A stretch of DNA of 64,000 nucleotides from Choristoneura fumiferana (Eukaryota; Arthropoda; Insecta; Lepidoptera; Tortricidae). Under the pieces are notes generated by a model that was not told the DNA's origin, ran no database searches, and saw nothing but the letters and a program-made list of their open reading frames with translations. The stretch is taken from positions 3,357,632-3,421,631 of the forward strand of contig NC_133483.1 of assembly GCF_025370935.1 (NCBI RefSeq), in the 5' to 3' direction. Below, in pieces: positions 10,310 to 22,075 of the stretch; the stretch's first letter is position 1, and every line of letters starts with the position of its first letter. The translations under genes and the position numbers were made by a program.

Positions 10310-11094
10310 ACTTTGCTGGCTTTTGTTTCTTTACCTTTTGCGTAACACCCAAAAACAAAACGCTTGTATTGTCTTGAGCTTTCGCGGTTTTCACTTATAA
10401 TTATTTTCTCGAACACACAAATGAAAATAAATTAAGACTAAGTAAAGTTAGCGTGTTCATTAATATTCCAGCTTTTCACGGAAATTTCAATGGAAGTAGT
10501 AGGTGCAGAGAAAGGGAGGCAGGCAGAGAAAATGGCGTATGTTTATAACGTTAGGTATAACGACTATTGTGAAGACTAAGGTTACGTGAGCATAGCCCAT
10601 AAAAAACTGATTGTGTTTTAGTACTCATTTTATGACAATTTTTATTTCATATTGTTCATTAAACTCTAAATGGTCGCAGTGGAGGATGTTTTATACCCCG
10701 TTTCAGACGTGGAGACCATTATATTTTCATGTAGCACTCAGAAAATCCATAGTCATAACCTGCCCTACAAAACCATACAGAGAATAACAGCATAAACAGT
10801 TCCCATCTGCTTTTACAGTGACATTTTTTGGTAACATGAAACCATACTACTCGTAAATATTTTATAGATATTATTATGCCTGTGCCTCTTCCATGCACTT
10901 AGACCTAGTATCTAGGCGACTGTATTTCTATCGAGCTAAAATAAAGTACGCGTTTTTCCAGAGATAAGACCAAGCTAGATTGATTGTTTGTCCCAAAAAG
11001 CCCACAGAATACCGGCGAGAAATAGTAGTTTTTCTACTGTTTCGTACGGTGAGTGGGAGATCCGGTGGCCCAACTCCCCTACCTCCTCTCTTTA
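10310..11094. other. unassigned; one weak repeat fragment
   Basis: No gene. 10938-11030 ('gtttttccagagataagacc', 'gattgattgtttgtccc', 'agcccacag') resembles 38875-38990, a degenerate interspersed repeat. Confidence 0.4.
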
Positions 11095-11210
11095 GCCCCC
11101 CCCCCATTGAGGCCAGCAACGCACCCGCAGTCCTAACAATGCTGTAGGTGTCCATGGGCGGCGGTGATCACTTACCATCAGGTGACCCGCATGCTCATTT
11201 GCCAGCTATT
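11095..11210 (+). mobile_element. LINE 3' end fragment
   Basis: 'ggtgtccatgggcggcggtg', 'atcacttaccatcaggtgac', 'gcatgctcatttgcc' match the 3' end of the LINE nested at 33606-34037 (read on its minus strand). Only the last ~110 bp are kept. Confidence 0.7.
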
Positions 11211-11384
11211 TGATAAAAAAAGGCCACGCAGCAAATTTCATCGAAACCTTTAGTCGTTACTAAGATCCCAGAAACAAAAATATATATATACAATCGTAAT
11301 ACTATGGTGTGGTGGAAGGAATAGGTGAATTGAGACCAAATAACATGTAAAGACAAAAATTCTAGGCGAGGCGTAGTTATACCA

Positions 11385-11748
11385 TATCGAAAATACAAAC
11401 TGAGACATGGATGCACAGAAAAACCAGAAAAAGAGACCAGCGCTCGGAATCGAACCCAGGTCCTCAGCAATCCGTGCTGCGTGCTATAACCCCTACACCA
11501 CCGCTGGACAGGAATCTAGACACGAATTTTTCCTATGCATACATATCTCAGGTTGCTTATTTCTACTACGCTACTTATGCAGCAGCACTAGCGACATCTA
11601 TGTTCCGCTCTCATCGAGAGACGTCACACTCTTTCGGAACCAACCGCTCACCCAGACAATATAGAGATATGGTTTCACGGGATACCCGTAAAAGTAACAA
11701 AATTTGGAGTTGAAATAAAAAATACAAAAAGACTCCAAAAAACCAATC
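11385..11748 (+). mobile_element. tRNA-containing retroelement, copy 2
   Basis: Flanked by a 12-bp direct repeat 'gtagttatacca' (11373-11384, 11749-11760). It runs from 'atcgaaaatacaaactgaga' to an A-rich end (aaaaagactcc, aaaaaaccaatc). The tRNA-like module is read antisense at about 11440-11515. High identity to copy 1 over about 300 bp. Plus frames of 85 and 100 codons cross it but have no gene signature. Confidence 0.85.
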
Positions 11749-11760
11749 GTAGTTATACCA

Positions 11761-13252
11761 GCCCAAAAAACTCCGTTTTCATTTTAATTTTGCCTGATGA
11801 TATAAGAATAGAACAGGATGACAGCAGGCAATCAGCAGAAGTGATCTTTTTGCACCTCACTTTCCCCACTCGCAATTTAATTCTAAGCTCAAAGCGATCA
11901 AAGCGTAATCGCGCTTTTTAAATTAACTTTGAAACCATAATATGAGGACGACAAAGCCATCCTAAGGCGAGGGATAGATATTCAAGTAATACTGTAGTCT
12001 CAGTCTACTGATATTTAATATTGTGGTATTTATGACTTTTGTAGACCGTGCCGTGCTCGTTAGAATAAGACGCATGTCTTCATATGGGTATCGTTAAAGG
12101 CTAGTAAGGGAGCTGATGCGTGAGAAAGCAGGACTTTCCATTGCCAACTATGAACTTCGGACTCCACCGCTGGTGGTGTAAAGAAAGAAGGAAACCGTCT
12201 AGTAGGTGTACTATTGACTTTCAACCTACGACCATCACCACCCTATCAAGAGTGTGTACCTAGTGACTTAGAAAAGAAGAGACGGAACGTGTAATCTAGT
12301 GTATTGACGGAGCATCACAGAATTCTAGATTTCTTAATTCTGTATTGTCAGTTGGAAATATTGACATCCATTGTTATACCATAGAATACTTTTTAAAGTT
12401 ATTTTATTTTGTTTTAATTATTAATTCTGAAATTGTAATGGCTGTACTTAGTTGTAGGTTTTAATTTAATTTATTTCATTGTATTAGACGTAGCGGTATT
12501 ATATAATCATAATTTAATTATTTTTAATCTGTAATCACACTCGCAGACTACCAAGATATAGGCTCAGCCTAGTTTGGAGTGTGACGGAAAGTTGTAATAT
12601 TATATTCTAAGTATTTTTCCCAAATAAATAAATAATAATAAAATAATCTTCCATATCCATTTATTATGTGACTATTGCTCACAGTATTCATTGAACGTGT
12701 AGCCTTCGCCTAAAAAATAAATATTTGCTCCCCCACAATCTGTTACAAGATGGTTAGAAGTTTAGAAGCCAGAATTACTGATGATCTTCCAGCCTTTGAA
12801 AAGAAGTCAGTAATGCAGGAAAATACCAAAAGCCGTATTCAAAGAGAAATTTATTACGGAAAATTGAAAAGACATCCGCTTCGGTTAGGCCCTTGCCAAA
12901 TTGGATGCGGTTGGCTGGAAAGCTAGTTTGTAATGGAATCTACTTTTAAAATGCTATTAAGATGTTAAATAAAGAGCATAAAATACCTACAACGTTACAT
13001 ATAGATGATAAATAAACAATGAGGTTTTTCACCATTTAATCCTTACGTACTTGGGCGACCGAGCTTTGCTCGGGTTTAAACTCGATAACATCGTTTTTCC
13101 AGAGAAAGGGAAATCGTTGGAGCCGTTTTCGAGATCCCCAAAATATTATTTATATTGTATATAAAAGAATTGCTCATTTAAAAGTATTAAGTAGATCTGT
13201 TTGGACAAATTCTTGATGATGTTTACTAGTTTCGTATTTTGTAAAATATGTA
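11761..13252. other. unassigned, with a LINE-tail-like stretch
   Basis: 12430-12640 has the look of a LINE 3' UTR ending in 'ccaaataaataaataata'. 13050-13200 ('gaccgagctttgctcgggtt', 'gttggagccgttttcgagat') is a degenerate interspersed repeat. Otherwise nothing recognisable and no ORF of note. Confidence 0.4.
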
Positions 13253-13292
13253 TGTTAGGTTAATTGGTGTGAATTGTCCCGTGATATTTATA
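13253..13292 (+). mobile_element. SINE 3' fragment ('cccgtgatattta')
   Basis: 'aattggtgtgaattgtcccg' plus 'tgatattta' is the 3' end of the tRNA SINE seen complete at 15111 and 19504. Confidence 0.6.
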
Positions 13293-13647
13293 TTTTATGT
13301 ATAAAAATGTAGGTACAGTCCTGTACAGTCAAGATCATAAAAATATGTACGTTTCTAAGATATCAAAGTACAACTTACACCTTTATACCATTAAAACTAA
13401 GGTCGATGTATTCGTCATGTACATATTTGACGCCATGACTGGATAGATATATTATATGCCTCTCTACTGTATAAACGTAGGTTTATGTATTGTTATATTC
13501 TTTAGGTTTTATTTTTCCCTCCGTTAATCTTTTTACAAGACGTCAGTGATGATAAGTGTGACAAAACTTCTGTACACTGTCTGTGAGGAGTTACATCCGA
13601 AGATATACATAACCACGCTTCTCTCTCACCGGGCTGCCTAAAGTACC

Positions 13648-13796
13648 ACTAATGTGCACTACACACACCACTAATGTACACTCCACATACTACTCATATA
13701 CACTCCACACATCACTAATGTACACTCCACATACCACTCATATACACTCCACACCCCTGCACTAATGTACACTCCACACACCACTGATGTCCACCC
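13648..13796 (+). repeat. 22-bp minisatellite
   Basis: Six or more units of the form actaatgtacactccacaca plus two bases. Two unit types (actaatgt- and actcatat-) partly alternate. One unit is expanded to 25 bp near 13738-13762. No coding content. Confidence 0.85.
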
Positions 13797-14096
13797 ACAC
13801 TAAATTACAGCTTTATAGTATTAAGAGTCTCCAAGATGAAACCCTAAAAAAGCTTAAAACCATTCTCGACTCGACTAACCATCTTCTAACAAATGCGGCG
13901 CGCCCCGGTTATTTTTAATAGTAATTTCAGCGACACTAATTAGACAACTTTTACGACGCCCCCCGACATTTAAGCTATGTCCTTCCTGGCTTTGTAATAG
14001 CTAAATACGGCTTCCTTCACACACCGTGGTTATGTCCAAGCGAGATTAAGAGCGTTTATACCGTCCTGCTGAGCTGGCAACGTTGCATTTTTGATA
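13797..14096. other. unassigned
   Basis: About 300 bp with no gene or shared repeat. Confidence 0.35.
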
Positions 14097-14334
14097 GTTT
14101 TTCTCGATTATTCCATAAAAATTTAATGAAAATTAAAAATGTGGTCTGATAGAACTCTTCTTAATATATAAGTGAAGACTTCTACTTCTTTGCAAACGAA
14201 CAAATGTTTAAAGAAAATAAAAGTCTATCACGAATAATTATTGGAGTAGACACATTAACTTATATATTAAGAATAGTTTTATCAGACTACATTTTTAATT
14301 TTCATTCAATTTTTATGGAATAATCGAGAAAAAC
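14097..14334. mobile_element. palindromic element, 75-bp arms
   Basis: The left arm (tttttctcgattattccata...cttaatatataagt) is mirrored by the right arm (acttatatattaag...tatggaataatcgagaaaaa) with a few mismatches. The central ~85 bp are AT-rich. Form of a MITE or foldback element; no transposase. Confidence 0.8.
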
Positions 14335-14500
14335 AATAAATTAAAAAAAAAAAAAAATTAGACTGCCTTAAAAAAACTAAAAAGAAGAAAACAAGTCTAG
14401 TGGGCTAGAACTTTGTTAAGTAGCTAACTGAAAGTTCAACAGTCGGGACCCATTAGGTAATAATTAAGAGTTTTTGAGTCGGGTTTATTGATTTTTTTAG
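14335..14500 (+). repeat. one-arm copy of the 39.2-kb hairpin family
   Basis: 'gactgcctta', 'aaaagaagaaaacaagtcta', 'gtgggctagaactttgttaa', 'gtagctaact', 'gtcgggacccattaggta' match the left arm of the hairpin at 39171-39290. No opposite arm is seen here. Confidence 0.75.
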
Positions 14501-15110
14501 TTATATTGATAGTGGGCATCCAGTCTTGTAAACGAAATATTGCTCGTATGTAAGGTTTCAATAGTAGATTGTACAACAAGAGCATAAAACGAGGAGAAAA
14601 TGGGTTTAATGCTCAAGTTTTACACTGCTTTTCACTTCGATTGCGAGGAATGAAATAGCAACAATGGAAACAATTGTTCACTTACTATGTACCTGAATTA
14701 CTATATTATTTTTATAATTTTTTAGTTTTATTAATTTATTTTGATTGATTTTATTATTGTGTAATTTTTTTTTTTTTTAAATATGTAGAAATTGTTCGTT
14801 TGTGGCTGTTGACACCTGATTAGGCCTTGGTCTTAGACGAAGATTTCACTTTATGCATTAGAGCATAAAAAGTCATTTTATGTCGCCTAGATCCAGCGTA
14901 AACACGAACTTTACGAGCATGAGAAGTGAAAAATGTTTTTTTGTTGTCAATCTCTTATTTGATTTCTTGCTGGCTGTGATTTTTGTTGATTAAACCTGAA
15001 TTGCATACACATCCGTACTACTACATATCCGTACCAAACAAGTATAGCTACCTATTGGGAAATGGACCTGAAAAATATGTAGGGTCTTTGACTAGAGACC
15101 TTTTATTTAA
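14501..15110. other. unassigned
   Basis: AT-rich DNA; no gene, RNA gene or shared repeat recognised. Confidence 0.4.
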
Positions 15111-15380
15111 TTAAATAAATAAATAAACAAATATCACGGGAAAATTCACACCAATTGACCTACTCCCAAAGTAAGCTTAGCAAAGCTTGTGTTATGGGTA
15201 CTAAGCAACGGATAAATATAATTATATAGATAGATACATATTTATATACATATTAAACAACCAAGACCCGAGAACAAACATTCTTTTTTTTCATACAAAT
15301 ATCTGCCCCGACACGGGAATCGAACCCGGGACCTCAAGCTTCATAGTCAGATTCTCTAACCACTAGGCCATCTGGTCGTC
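15111..15380 (-). mobile_element. tRNA-derived SINE, second family, copy 1
   Basis: The minus strand starts with a tRNA-like head (GACGACCAGATGGCCTAGTG, B box GGTTCGATTCC) and ends in 'gatatttgtttatttattta'. The body contains 'gactaggtcaattggtgtga'-like sequence. Copies at 19504-19736 (-), 16885-17008 (+) and 36941-37119 (+). I reject a functional tRNA gene because the head is embedded in a repeated unit. Confidence 0.85.
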
Positions 15381-16231
15381 AAAATTATTGTACGTAAAGC
15401 CGGGGTCGGTTGCTAGTTATACGTAAGTACTAGTAAGTTAAATAAAAGTACGAAATCCTCGGTGTCGAAATGGCTTGTTATTTTAGTATGCCTGCAGAGA
15501 CTCTTATCTTGGGGGTGGAGGATGTATTTTGCCAACGAATTTAACTCATCTGGTGTTATTCCTGAAAACATTTCTCTCGCCCAATATTATTGTTAAGTTG
15601 TTATGAAACATATTATACGTGAAAAGGAATATTGATCCATATTTAATTGTAAGAGCGTTTTCAGATGATTTGATCCGATATCGGTATCGGACGCCGAAGC
15701 TAATGACTTACTAATTAAAACTTTCAACTATTGAGACAATCACGCACTCTGTTAACTCTCATCTATTCCTAGTTTTTTTGGTAACGCGGCAAGTTTATTG
15801 GGCTTCTTTACGCCTGGTATGATGCGGGGCGGTTTATTTGACTGACTGTGTATTTATCTGACCTTCTATAAAAAAATCTTAATTTAACCATTATTCTCAA
15901 TTTTCACTGCTTTAATTATAGCCCATAATATCCTCGCGTCGGTGTGAAGTGGGCCTTGTTTAAAACCGCTCTGTCCGAGGCCTCGTGTCGGCTACGTGTT
16001 ACTTTGTGTTTACGCCACACTTCACGCCAGCAATTAGAGTTTTTACCGCCGGCAACCGGCCGAATATAAACGACTTTTTGTCCTTTAACGACCTGGTATG
16101 TGTATTGTATTTTGTCAAAGCGAGTGTTCTTGCGAAAAGAGACAGCATACTGTAAACATTTTGTCCCTATTTCATCGTTTTACAAGCTTTTAGGCCCTAC
16201 AAGCTTGTAAAACGATGGAATCCTAAAATTT
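15381..16231. other. unassigned
   Basis: No gene. 16140-16215 holds a short inverted repeat around 'caagcttttaggccctacaa gcttg'. GC is higher near 15930-16080 but no exon pattern is visible. Confidence 0.4.
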
Positions 16232-16371
16232 AGGGTGATGGCACCAGGCCCTGAGGTGCAAAATTCGAACTTGTATCTGGCCATACCGCTGACGCTTATA
16301 TTATTTAATACGAGAGAGAGGGACAGCACGATACGAACTTTGATTTTTGAATTTCGTAGTAGCCCCCCAGT
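16232..16371. mobile_element. degenerate 'ctactacgaaa' MITE
   Basis: The right part 'ttatttaatacgagagagag', 'ggacagcacgatacgaactt' and 'tttcgtagtagccc' matches the MITEs at 49952-50080 and 56615-56728. The left arm is diverged, so the hairpin is no longer complete. Confidence 0.55.
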
Positions 16372-16884
16372 CGACAAGAACTAATAATTAATCTTATACT
16401 TGTTTGCTTGAAATTGAATAAATTTTGATCCACTTCCATTGCATAAATAGATCGGATGACATTGCAAGTGTACCTAAAGAATGTCGGATTGCTGGCACAA
16501 TATGGCTGTGTAAAGAAACTACAAAAGGAACCATTATAACAATTTAAAATTCACTGTTCGATAATTTTGAGAACATGTATTTTTATTTTGTTTAATTTCT
16601 ATTAATATTGCAAATGTAAAAGTGTAGTCAGTTCTCCGTTTTCAGCATTTATAGATAAATGTTTCTTTTTCTGTTTTAGAAACACTTTACGAACCCGAAA
16701 GTAAGAAAGCTTCTTCTTATCATTAACATTTCATGAACAATAAATAGATATTACGAATTTCATAATTCTAGAAATCTAATAATATCCCTGTAGCTATGAA
16801 AATTTTGGGATTTAACGGGCCGTAATCGCAATCCTCTGGAAATATCGAAGCCTAAAGTAGCCCTACGTGTAATCCGGGGATCCT
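16372..16884. other. unassigned
   Basis: AT-rich, no recognised feature. Confidence 0.35.
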
Positions 16885-17008
16885 GCTATCTATATGTATT
16901 TTATCTATTATAAGTATGTTTATCCGTTGCCTAGTACCCATAGTAAAAGCTTTGCTTGGTTTGGGACTAGGTCAATTGGTGTCATTGGTCTCATGATATT
17001 TATTTATT
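16885..17008 (+). mobile_element. SINE (second family) 3' fragment
   Basis: 'tatccgttgcctagtaccca', 'gggactaggtcaattggtgt', 'atgatatttatttattta' match the body and tail of the SINE at 15111-15380; the tRNA head is missing. Confidence 0.75.
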
Positions 17009-17147
17009 TAAGTACTTTTTTAAGCCAGATTGCATCCAACTCTTAGCGATTAGTTTTAACGTGAAATAGTAACAAACACACAATATTTATACTCACAATT
17101 TTTCCCACGTACAATACTTAACCACGTAAAAGGTTGCCTGGAAGAGA

Positions 17148-17268
17148 TCGCTCTTAAGCGATAAGGCCGCCTATTGCTCACCTTGTAATTTTAATAATTT
17201 GTTTTCTGTATCGCTTACTATGTCTGGTGTACAATAAAGAGTCTTTGTATTGTATTGTATTGTACCTT
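17148..17268 (+). mobile_element. LINE 3' end with ATTGT tail
   Basis: 'cgctcttaagcgataaggcc', 'gcctattgctcacc', 'gtacaataaagagtctttgt' then (ATTGT)n. Inverted match at 33418-33538, and a looser match at 40255-40390. Only the 3' UTR is kept. Confidence 0.75.
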
Positions 17269-17270
17269 TA

Positions 17271-17838
17271 TAAAAAAAAACGGCCAAGAGCGTGTCGGAC
17301 ACGCCCAGAATAGGGTTCCGTAGCCATTACGAAAAAAATAAGTTAATATTTTTCTAAGGATTTCGTATTTTATACGGAATCTTCCAAGTTTAGGTATATT
17401 TTATACCTTAGGCTGCTATTTACTCTTAAACTACTAATAATTCTCAAGCAACTTAGCCGTTATAGGTTTAGATTTTAGAGGGGGGGGGGGGACGCTCGAT
17501 TTCAAGAAAATTTGCACTTTAAAGTTGTATATTTCGCAAACATATCACTGAATCGAAAAATCGTCTTAGCAAACCCCTCATGGTTTTAAAAGAACTATCC
17601 AACGATACCCCACACTATAGGGTTGGATGAGAAAAAAAAATCACCCCACTTTACGCCTATGCCAGGTCCAATTTTTTTTAATTTTTTTTTTTTTTATGAC
17701 CATTTTATAGTTTTACATATATATCCGTGCAAAATTACAGCTTTCTAGCATTGATAGTCCCTGAGCAAAGCCGCGGACGGACAGACAGACAGGCAGACAG
17801 ACAGACATGGCGAAGCTATAAGGGTTCCGTTAAAAATT
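17271..17838 (+). repeat. interspersed 'ggccaagagcg' repeat, copy 2
   Basis: Same order of blocks as 5234-5812, with an added G10 run near 17480 that is also present (as C run) in the inverted copy at 31730. Inserted directly after the LINE tail at 17148-17268. Confidence 0.8.
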
Positions 17839-18080
17839 AGGCCAAGTAACGACATTTTAATACGCTACAAATAATTTTACAAAAATTTAACTCCGCCATG
17901 CGTTGATTTCGTTTGTAGCAAACACACTGTTATTACAAAACAAAGCCTTTGAAACTGTAATAAGGTTATGAAAATTACTTTAAAACCTAATTACTCGTTG
18001 TTTCAGCGGCAGAATTCCAAAGGAGTCAGTAATTACTTGCAAACTCGTTGCTTTTTGAGTAGCCATGCTTACGAAGATAA
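17839..18080. other. unassigned
   Basis: Short unique stretch before the tandem array; no gene. Confidence 0.3.
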
Positions 18081-18618
18081 CCACTTTGACATGGTAATTC
18101 AAAAGTCACCAGCTTAAGATAATAATGAAATACTGGAATGCGTTGTTGGACATTTGCTGTCATCGTTCATCCACGATTACCTGTCATATTTTGTTTTCTA
18201 GATTATTTTTACCGTACACCGGCAAAACCACTTTGACACGGTAATTCGAAAGTCACCAGTTAAGATAATAACGAAATACTGGAATGCGTTGTTGACATTT
18301 TGCTGTCATCGTTCATCCACAATTACCTGTCATATTTTTGTTTCTAGATTGTTTTTACCGTACACCGGCAAAACCACTTTGACACGGTAATTCGAAAGTC
18401 ACCAGTTAAGATAATAACGAAATACTGGAATGCGTTGTTGAACATTTGCTGTCATCGTTCATCCACAATTACTTGTCATATTTTGTTTTCTAGATTGTTT
18501 TTACCGTACACCGGCAAAACCACTTTGACACGGTAATTCGAAAGTCACCAGTTAAGATAATAACGAAATACTGGAATGCGTTGTTGGACATTTGCTGTCA
18601 TCGTTCATCCACAATTAC
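18081..18618 (+). repeat. tandem repeat, 146-bp unit, about 3.7 copies
   Basis: The word 'ccactttgacacggtaattc' (first copy with variants) starts at 18081, 18228, 18374 and 18520, giving periods of 147, 146 and 146 bp. The last unit is truncated after 'catccacaattactt'. Units 2-4 are more alike than unit 1, consistent with unit 1 being the older founder. Non-coding. Confidence 0.9.
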
Positions 18619-18639
18619 TTTAACACCGTACAGTCAACG

Positions 18640-18764
18640 TCATAAATAAATAAGTGATCACTTTTGTACCTTGTCACTTTAACGTCGTGTTTGAAAAGCC
18701 ATACGAAATTGTGTAACGATAACGACTGAAAGCGACAAGGTACAGAAATGATCACTTATTTATG
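18640..18764. mobile_element. hairpin MITE at the array edge
   Basis: 'cataaataaataagtgatca' plus 'cttttgtaccttgtc' is mirrored by 'gacaaggtacagaaatgatc' plus 'acttatttatg'. The arms are about 34 bp and the centre about 55 bp. It begins about 20 bp after the tandem array stops. Confidence 0.75.
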
Positions 18765-19503
18765 GCAAAACCCCACTGATACACACTGACTGAGACACTG
18801 GCAACATTGTCATACGACGACCAGAGCTATATTTAAAAAAAAACTAAACTAGCCAAACAAAATATTGATTACAATAAAATAGACTTGGTTTTTTTAAAGA
18901 ACGAAAACGTCAATGGGACCAACTGCACTGGGATACCGACTAACCCACCCAAAACTGCGATCGCTTACCTACTTACACCAAAAGTGGCGTGTGATTTGAA
19001 ACACGCATTTCACTAGTTTTATTATTATGATTTGAGCACTTCGGGTTTCTAGTTTATTCTCAGTAACTATCATAACAACTAAATTTTTTAAACGTGATAC
19101 AAAAGTTTTAGACTATGTGGTGTCGGGTTAGAATTACACCTCTCCATTTCTTCTGTGGATGTCGTCAAAGTTAAAACCTAAAATTGCTAAAAGTGGCTCC
19201 GAAGCGGTAACGTTTCGTGTGCTCTGCCTACCCCATTTGGGAATACAGCCGTGATGTTTGTGTGCGTGTGTGTTAAAATTTAGGATGTAGGTATATGATT
19301 TATTAAAGTTAAATCACAATCTCAATTTATGGATACCGTAGGTTCAGGTTACTTTGGCCCTGAAGGGTAGGTAACTCTGGCCTGTGGGATTAACCCGGTC
19401 CTGGTTTCATTATTGCTTTGAGAATATTATTGCTATGAGGCTCTCTGCCATGTGGTTGATGTTAATTGATCGATCACGTTGTTGTTTTTATTATTCAGAG
19501 CCT
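18765..19503. other. unassigned
   Basis: No gene or repeat recognised. GT-rich stretch near 19255-19275. Confidence 0.4.
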
Positions 19504-19736
19504 TAAATAAAAAAATAAATATCACGGGACAATTCACACCAATTGACCTAGTCCCAAAGTAAGCATAATTATATAGATATAGATACATATACTTAAATAT
19601 ATATTAAACACCCAAGATCCGAGAATTAACATTCGTATTTTTCACACAAATATCTGCCCCGACACGGGAATCGAACCCGGGACCTCAAGCTTAAATTCGT
19701 AGTCAGGTTCTCTAACCACTAGGCCATCTGGTCGTC
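19504..19736 (-). mobile_element. tRNA-derived SINE, second family, copy 2
   Basis: As the copy at 15111-15380, with head GACGACCAGATGGCCTAGTG, B box GGTTCGATTCC, and the 'cccgtgatatttatt' tail. Slightly shorter because part of the body near 19560 is deleted. Confidence 0.85.
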
Positions 19737-20341
19737 CATAGGTAAATGTGATTAACATTCGATTCGCGTCGCGGAAGCCTTCTTTATGTGATTTTCATAT
19801 GGGCCAAAGTTTCCCTCCAATGGGTAAAGTCCCACAACTTTATATTTTCAAACCTGGTCCTGTGCATAAAAAAATGTAAATTGCAAAATTCCTTTCCCAA
19901 AATTTATTGTAATGCAAACAAAAATAACTACCATGCACTTATAAATCTGTTGCACAATGCCAAGCTAATATACTGTAGTTCATGTACAATGTTAATTAAC
20001 TTATCAACTGTTACAAGAATCAAGTTTAAACTTTCACTCCCGTATTTTTTCGCCATTTTATACGTGATACTTTTTGCCGTGGACCCAGTTATCAGTTCAT
20101 CGTTATCGGGTCGTCTAACTTTTTCCAATACTTAATCTTGCGTTAGTGGCCCAATCTGTCGCTCTGTCGGTTCACGATATTAGATCACTTGAAAGGAGGC
20201 TTCTTTTTTATCATTTTCAACCAATAGATATAGACATATATAGCATTCTATAGGTAAAAACTTAAGTAGATGACCTGTTGTAGAGTTGTAGGTATGTACT
20301 CGTAGTAGTGCACAGAATTGATATGAGACTTAAGTCATTTT
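19737..20341. other. unassigned; 115-codon frame not supported
   Basis: A plus frame at 19788-20135 encodes an Asn/Leu/Lys/Ile-rich product without a recognisable domain, and a 66-codon frame opposes it. AT-rich composition explains both. No splice-site pattern supports a gene. Confidence 0.4.
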
Positions 20342-20672
20342 TACAAACTTTTATTTAGTTTCACCTGTCCCGTTGTCTGTCTGTCTGTAATCAAATCTTG
20401 CAAGTTAAATTCGGCCAACTTCCAGTAGTCGGATTGACCCGAAATTCGGCACACTTATGTAAATTGCGTGACAATACAATAATCTGGTAGTGACATCCTG
20501 GTAGTCCGGCCAGGCTCGTCTCCACAGGACGAAACTCTTCAACGGTTAATGGCATCGACTTGAAATTCGGTATGCAAATGTAGTTTGGGTGAAAATACAA
20601 GAACAGCCAAAAAAGTACAGTCAGCAAAAAAAGCTTTTTTATTCAAATGATTTTTTTTACCAAAACTTTTTA
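20342..20672 (+). repeat. interspersed ~320-bp repeat, copy 1
   Basis: Blocks 'ttatttagtttcacctgtcc', (TCTG)n, 'ccaacttccagtagtcggat', 'cttcaacggttaatggcatc', 'acagtcagcaaaaaaagctt' appear in the same order at 63065-63388 and inverted at 24150-24458. Non-coding. Confidence 0.8.
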
Positions 20673-21080
20673 TTCGAATGTGGAACATTGACTTTTCTAT
20701 ACGGACACGTACGTTACTTACTACTACATACGATCATTTTACTAAACTATTTTTTCACCTCACTAGCTCGAAAAAGATTGATTTATCCTTCGAAATCTGC
20801 GTGGAAAATCGCTTTTTATTCTCTTGGCTGGAAAGAGTTTATGAAATTCGAACGTTATCGTGTACGGTTGCCCCCTTTAAAATACATATCGACCGCTTAA
20901 TTCACAACCTCGTATCTGGCCACAAAATTGCGTTAGAATCATCTTTATGTAAGTACGAAGAGTGTTGATTTGTTGTATACAATTCGGTTAGATACAAGAT
21001 TGATGGAGTAAGCATTAAATAGGTATTGACGTGTTCACAAAGAAAGCAAGTCATACATTGTTGAAGTAATATTTAAAATC
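20673..21080. other. unassigned
   Basis: Two overlapping plus frames of about 100 codons begin in the repeat above and have no recognisable motif. Confidence 0.35.
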
Positions 21081-22075
21081 TTCAATATTCCTTTTGACGA
21101 TAGATCTTGGACCCAGGCTACCCTACCCATTAGGTTCGGCGGCCTTGGAATCCGTAAAATTTCTTGTGTTGCTCTACCTGCGTTCTTGTCCTCGGTGCAT
21201 GGTGCACAAAGCCTTATAGCGAAAATATTAGATCCATCCATTGGATCTGTGGAGGCTGCACACTGCTCCGAGGCCATGAACTTTGGTCCATAACCTGTCC
21301 CGACACGGACCAGCCTGCCAACCCCTGCTCGCAGAGGCAATGGGACGAGCCGCTCTGTCAACTAGTACGGAAAAACCTTTTAGAAACGTCAACTAGTTCG
21401 GCAGACCGTGCTCGTCTCCTTGCGACTGCGGAGTGGGAATCGGGTCTGTGGGCTGCAGGCGCTACCTTCTCCAAACATAGGTACTTTTTTTAGACAAACA
21501 CCACCTTTCGCCTGGCAGCTAGCTTACGTTTTGGGGCATCAATAAATCAGCCACATCGTTGTCAATGCGGCGCCATGGTGGACATACTGGGTCACCATGG
21601 CCTCTCATGTGTCCGGAGCGCTGGTAGATCTCCCGCCACGCCAGCATTAACGACATCATCCGTCGGGCCCTTGTCAGTGCGAGAGTTCCGGCAGTCCTCG
21701 AGCCCAGCGGGCTGGCCAGGAACGACGGCAAGAGGCCTGACGGAATGTCGCTGGTGCCTTGGAGCATGGGTCGGCCGCTAGTTTGGGATGCCACTTGCGT
21801 TGATACCCTAGCACCGTCCCATGTTCCAAGCACCAGCGTCACCGCTGGCGCTGCGGCCATCTTCGGCTGAAAGCCTCAAACGCCGCAAATATCCGCCCTG
21901 GGAACCATCTTGGGCCTTGGGGGCCAAGTGCGCGTCGGCTGTATAAAGATTTGTCGACGCGCCTAATAGGGCCTCGGGCGACCAGAGGGCTGGCCACTAT
22001 TTCGCACAGCGTATAAGTATCGCTATACAACGAGGAAATACGGCCAGCCTTCTGGGCACCTTACCATTGACGGCG
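21081..22075 (+). pseudogene. retroelement pol C-terminal region, broken
   Basis: Frames read in order give WTQATLPIRFGGLGIR and ALPAFLSSVHGA (about 21110-21230), RLAASLRFGAS, PHRCQCGA, HHGLSC (21505-21615), then KRPDGMSLVPW (about 21735) and an RISIAIQRGN-like run near 22010. I recognise this series from a retroelement family with reverse transcriptase in other animals. At least two frame changes and several stops occur, and no RT catalytic motif or start is present. The related pieces at 27655-28110 (-) and 28945-30077 (+) are the same family. A domesticated gene is unlikely given the stops. Confidence 0.75.

Noticed and set aside
10061..10345. 94-codon GC-rich plus frame
   Set aside because: Lies inside a TIR element; the Gly/Ala/Arg-rich start is what a GC-rich repeat encodes by chance.
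15290..15380. tRNA gene
   Set aside because: A/B boxes are present but the module is part of a SINE with several copies in the window; the same applies to the heads at 3257, 7258, 19680, 22980, 25350, 49800 and 54150.
16140..16215. Functional regulatory palindrome
   Set aside because: The 'acaagctttt'/'acaagcttgt' words are a short local inverted repeat with no partner elsewhere; too little to support a site.
19788..20135. 115-codon frame as a host gene
   Set aside because: No domain, AT-driven composition, an opposing frame of similar quality and no splice or promoter pattern.
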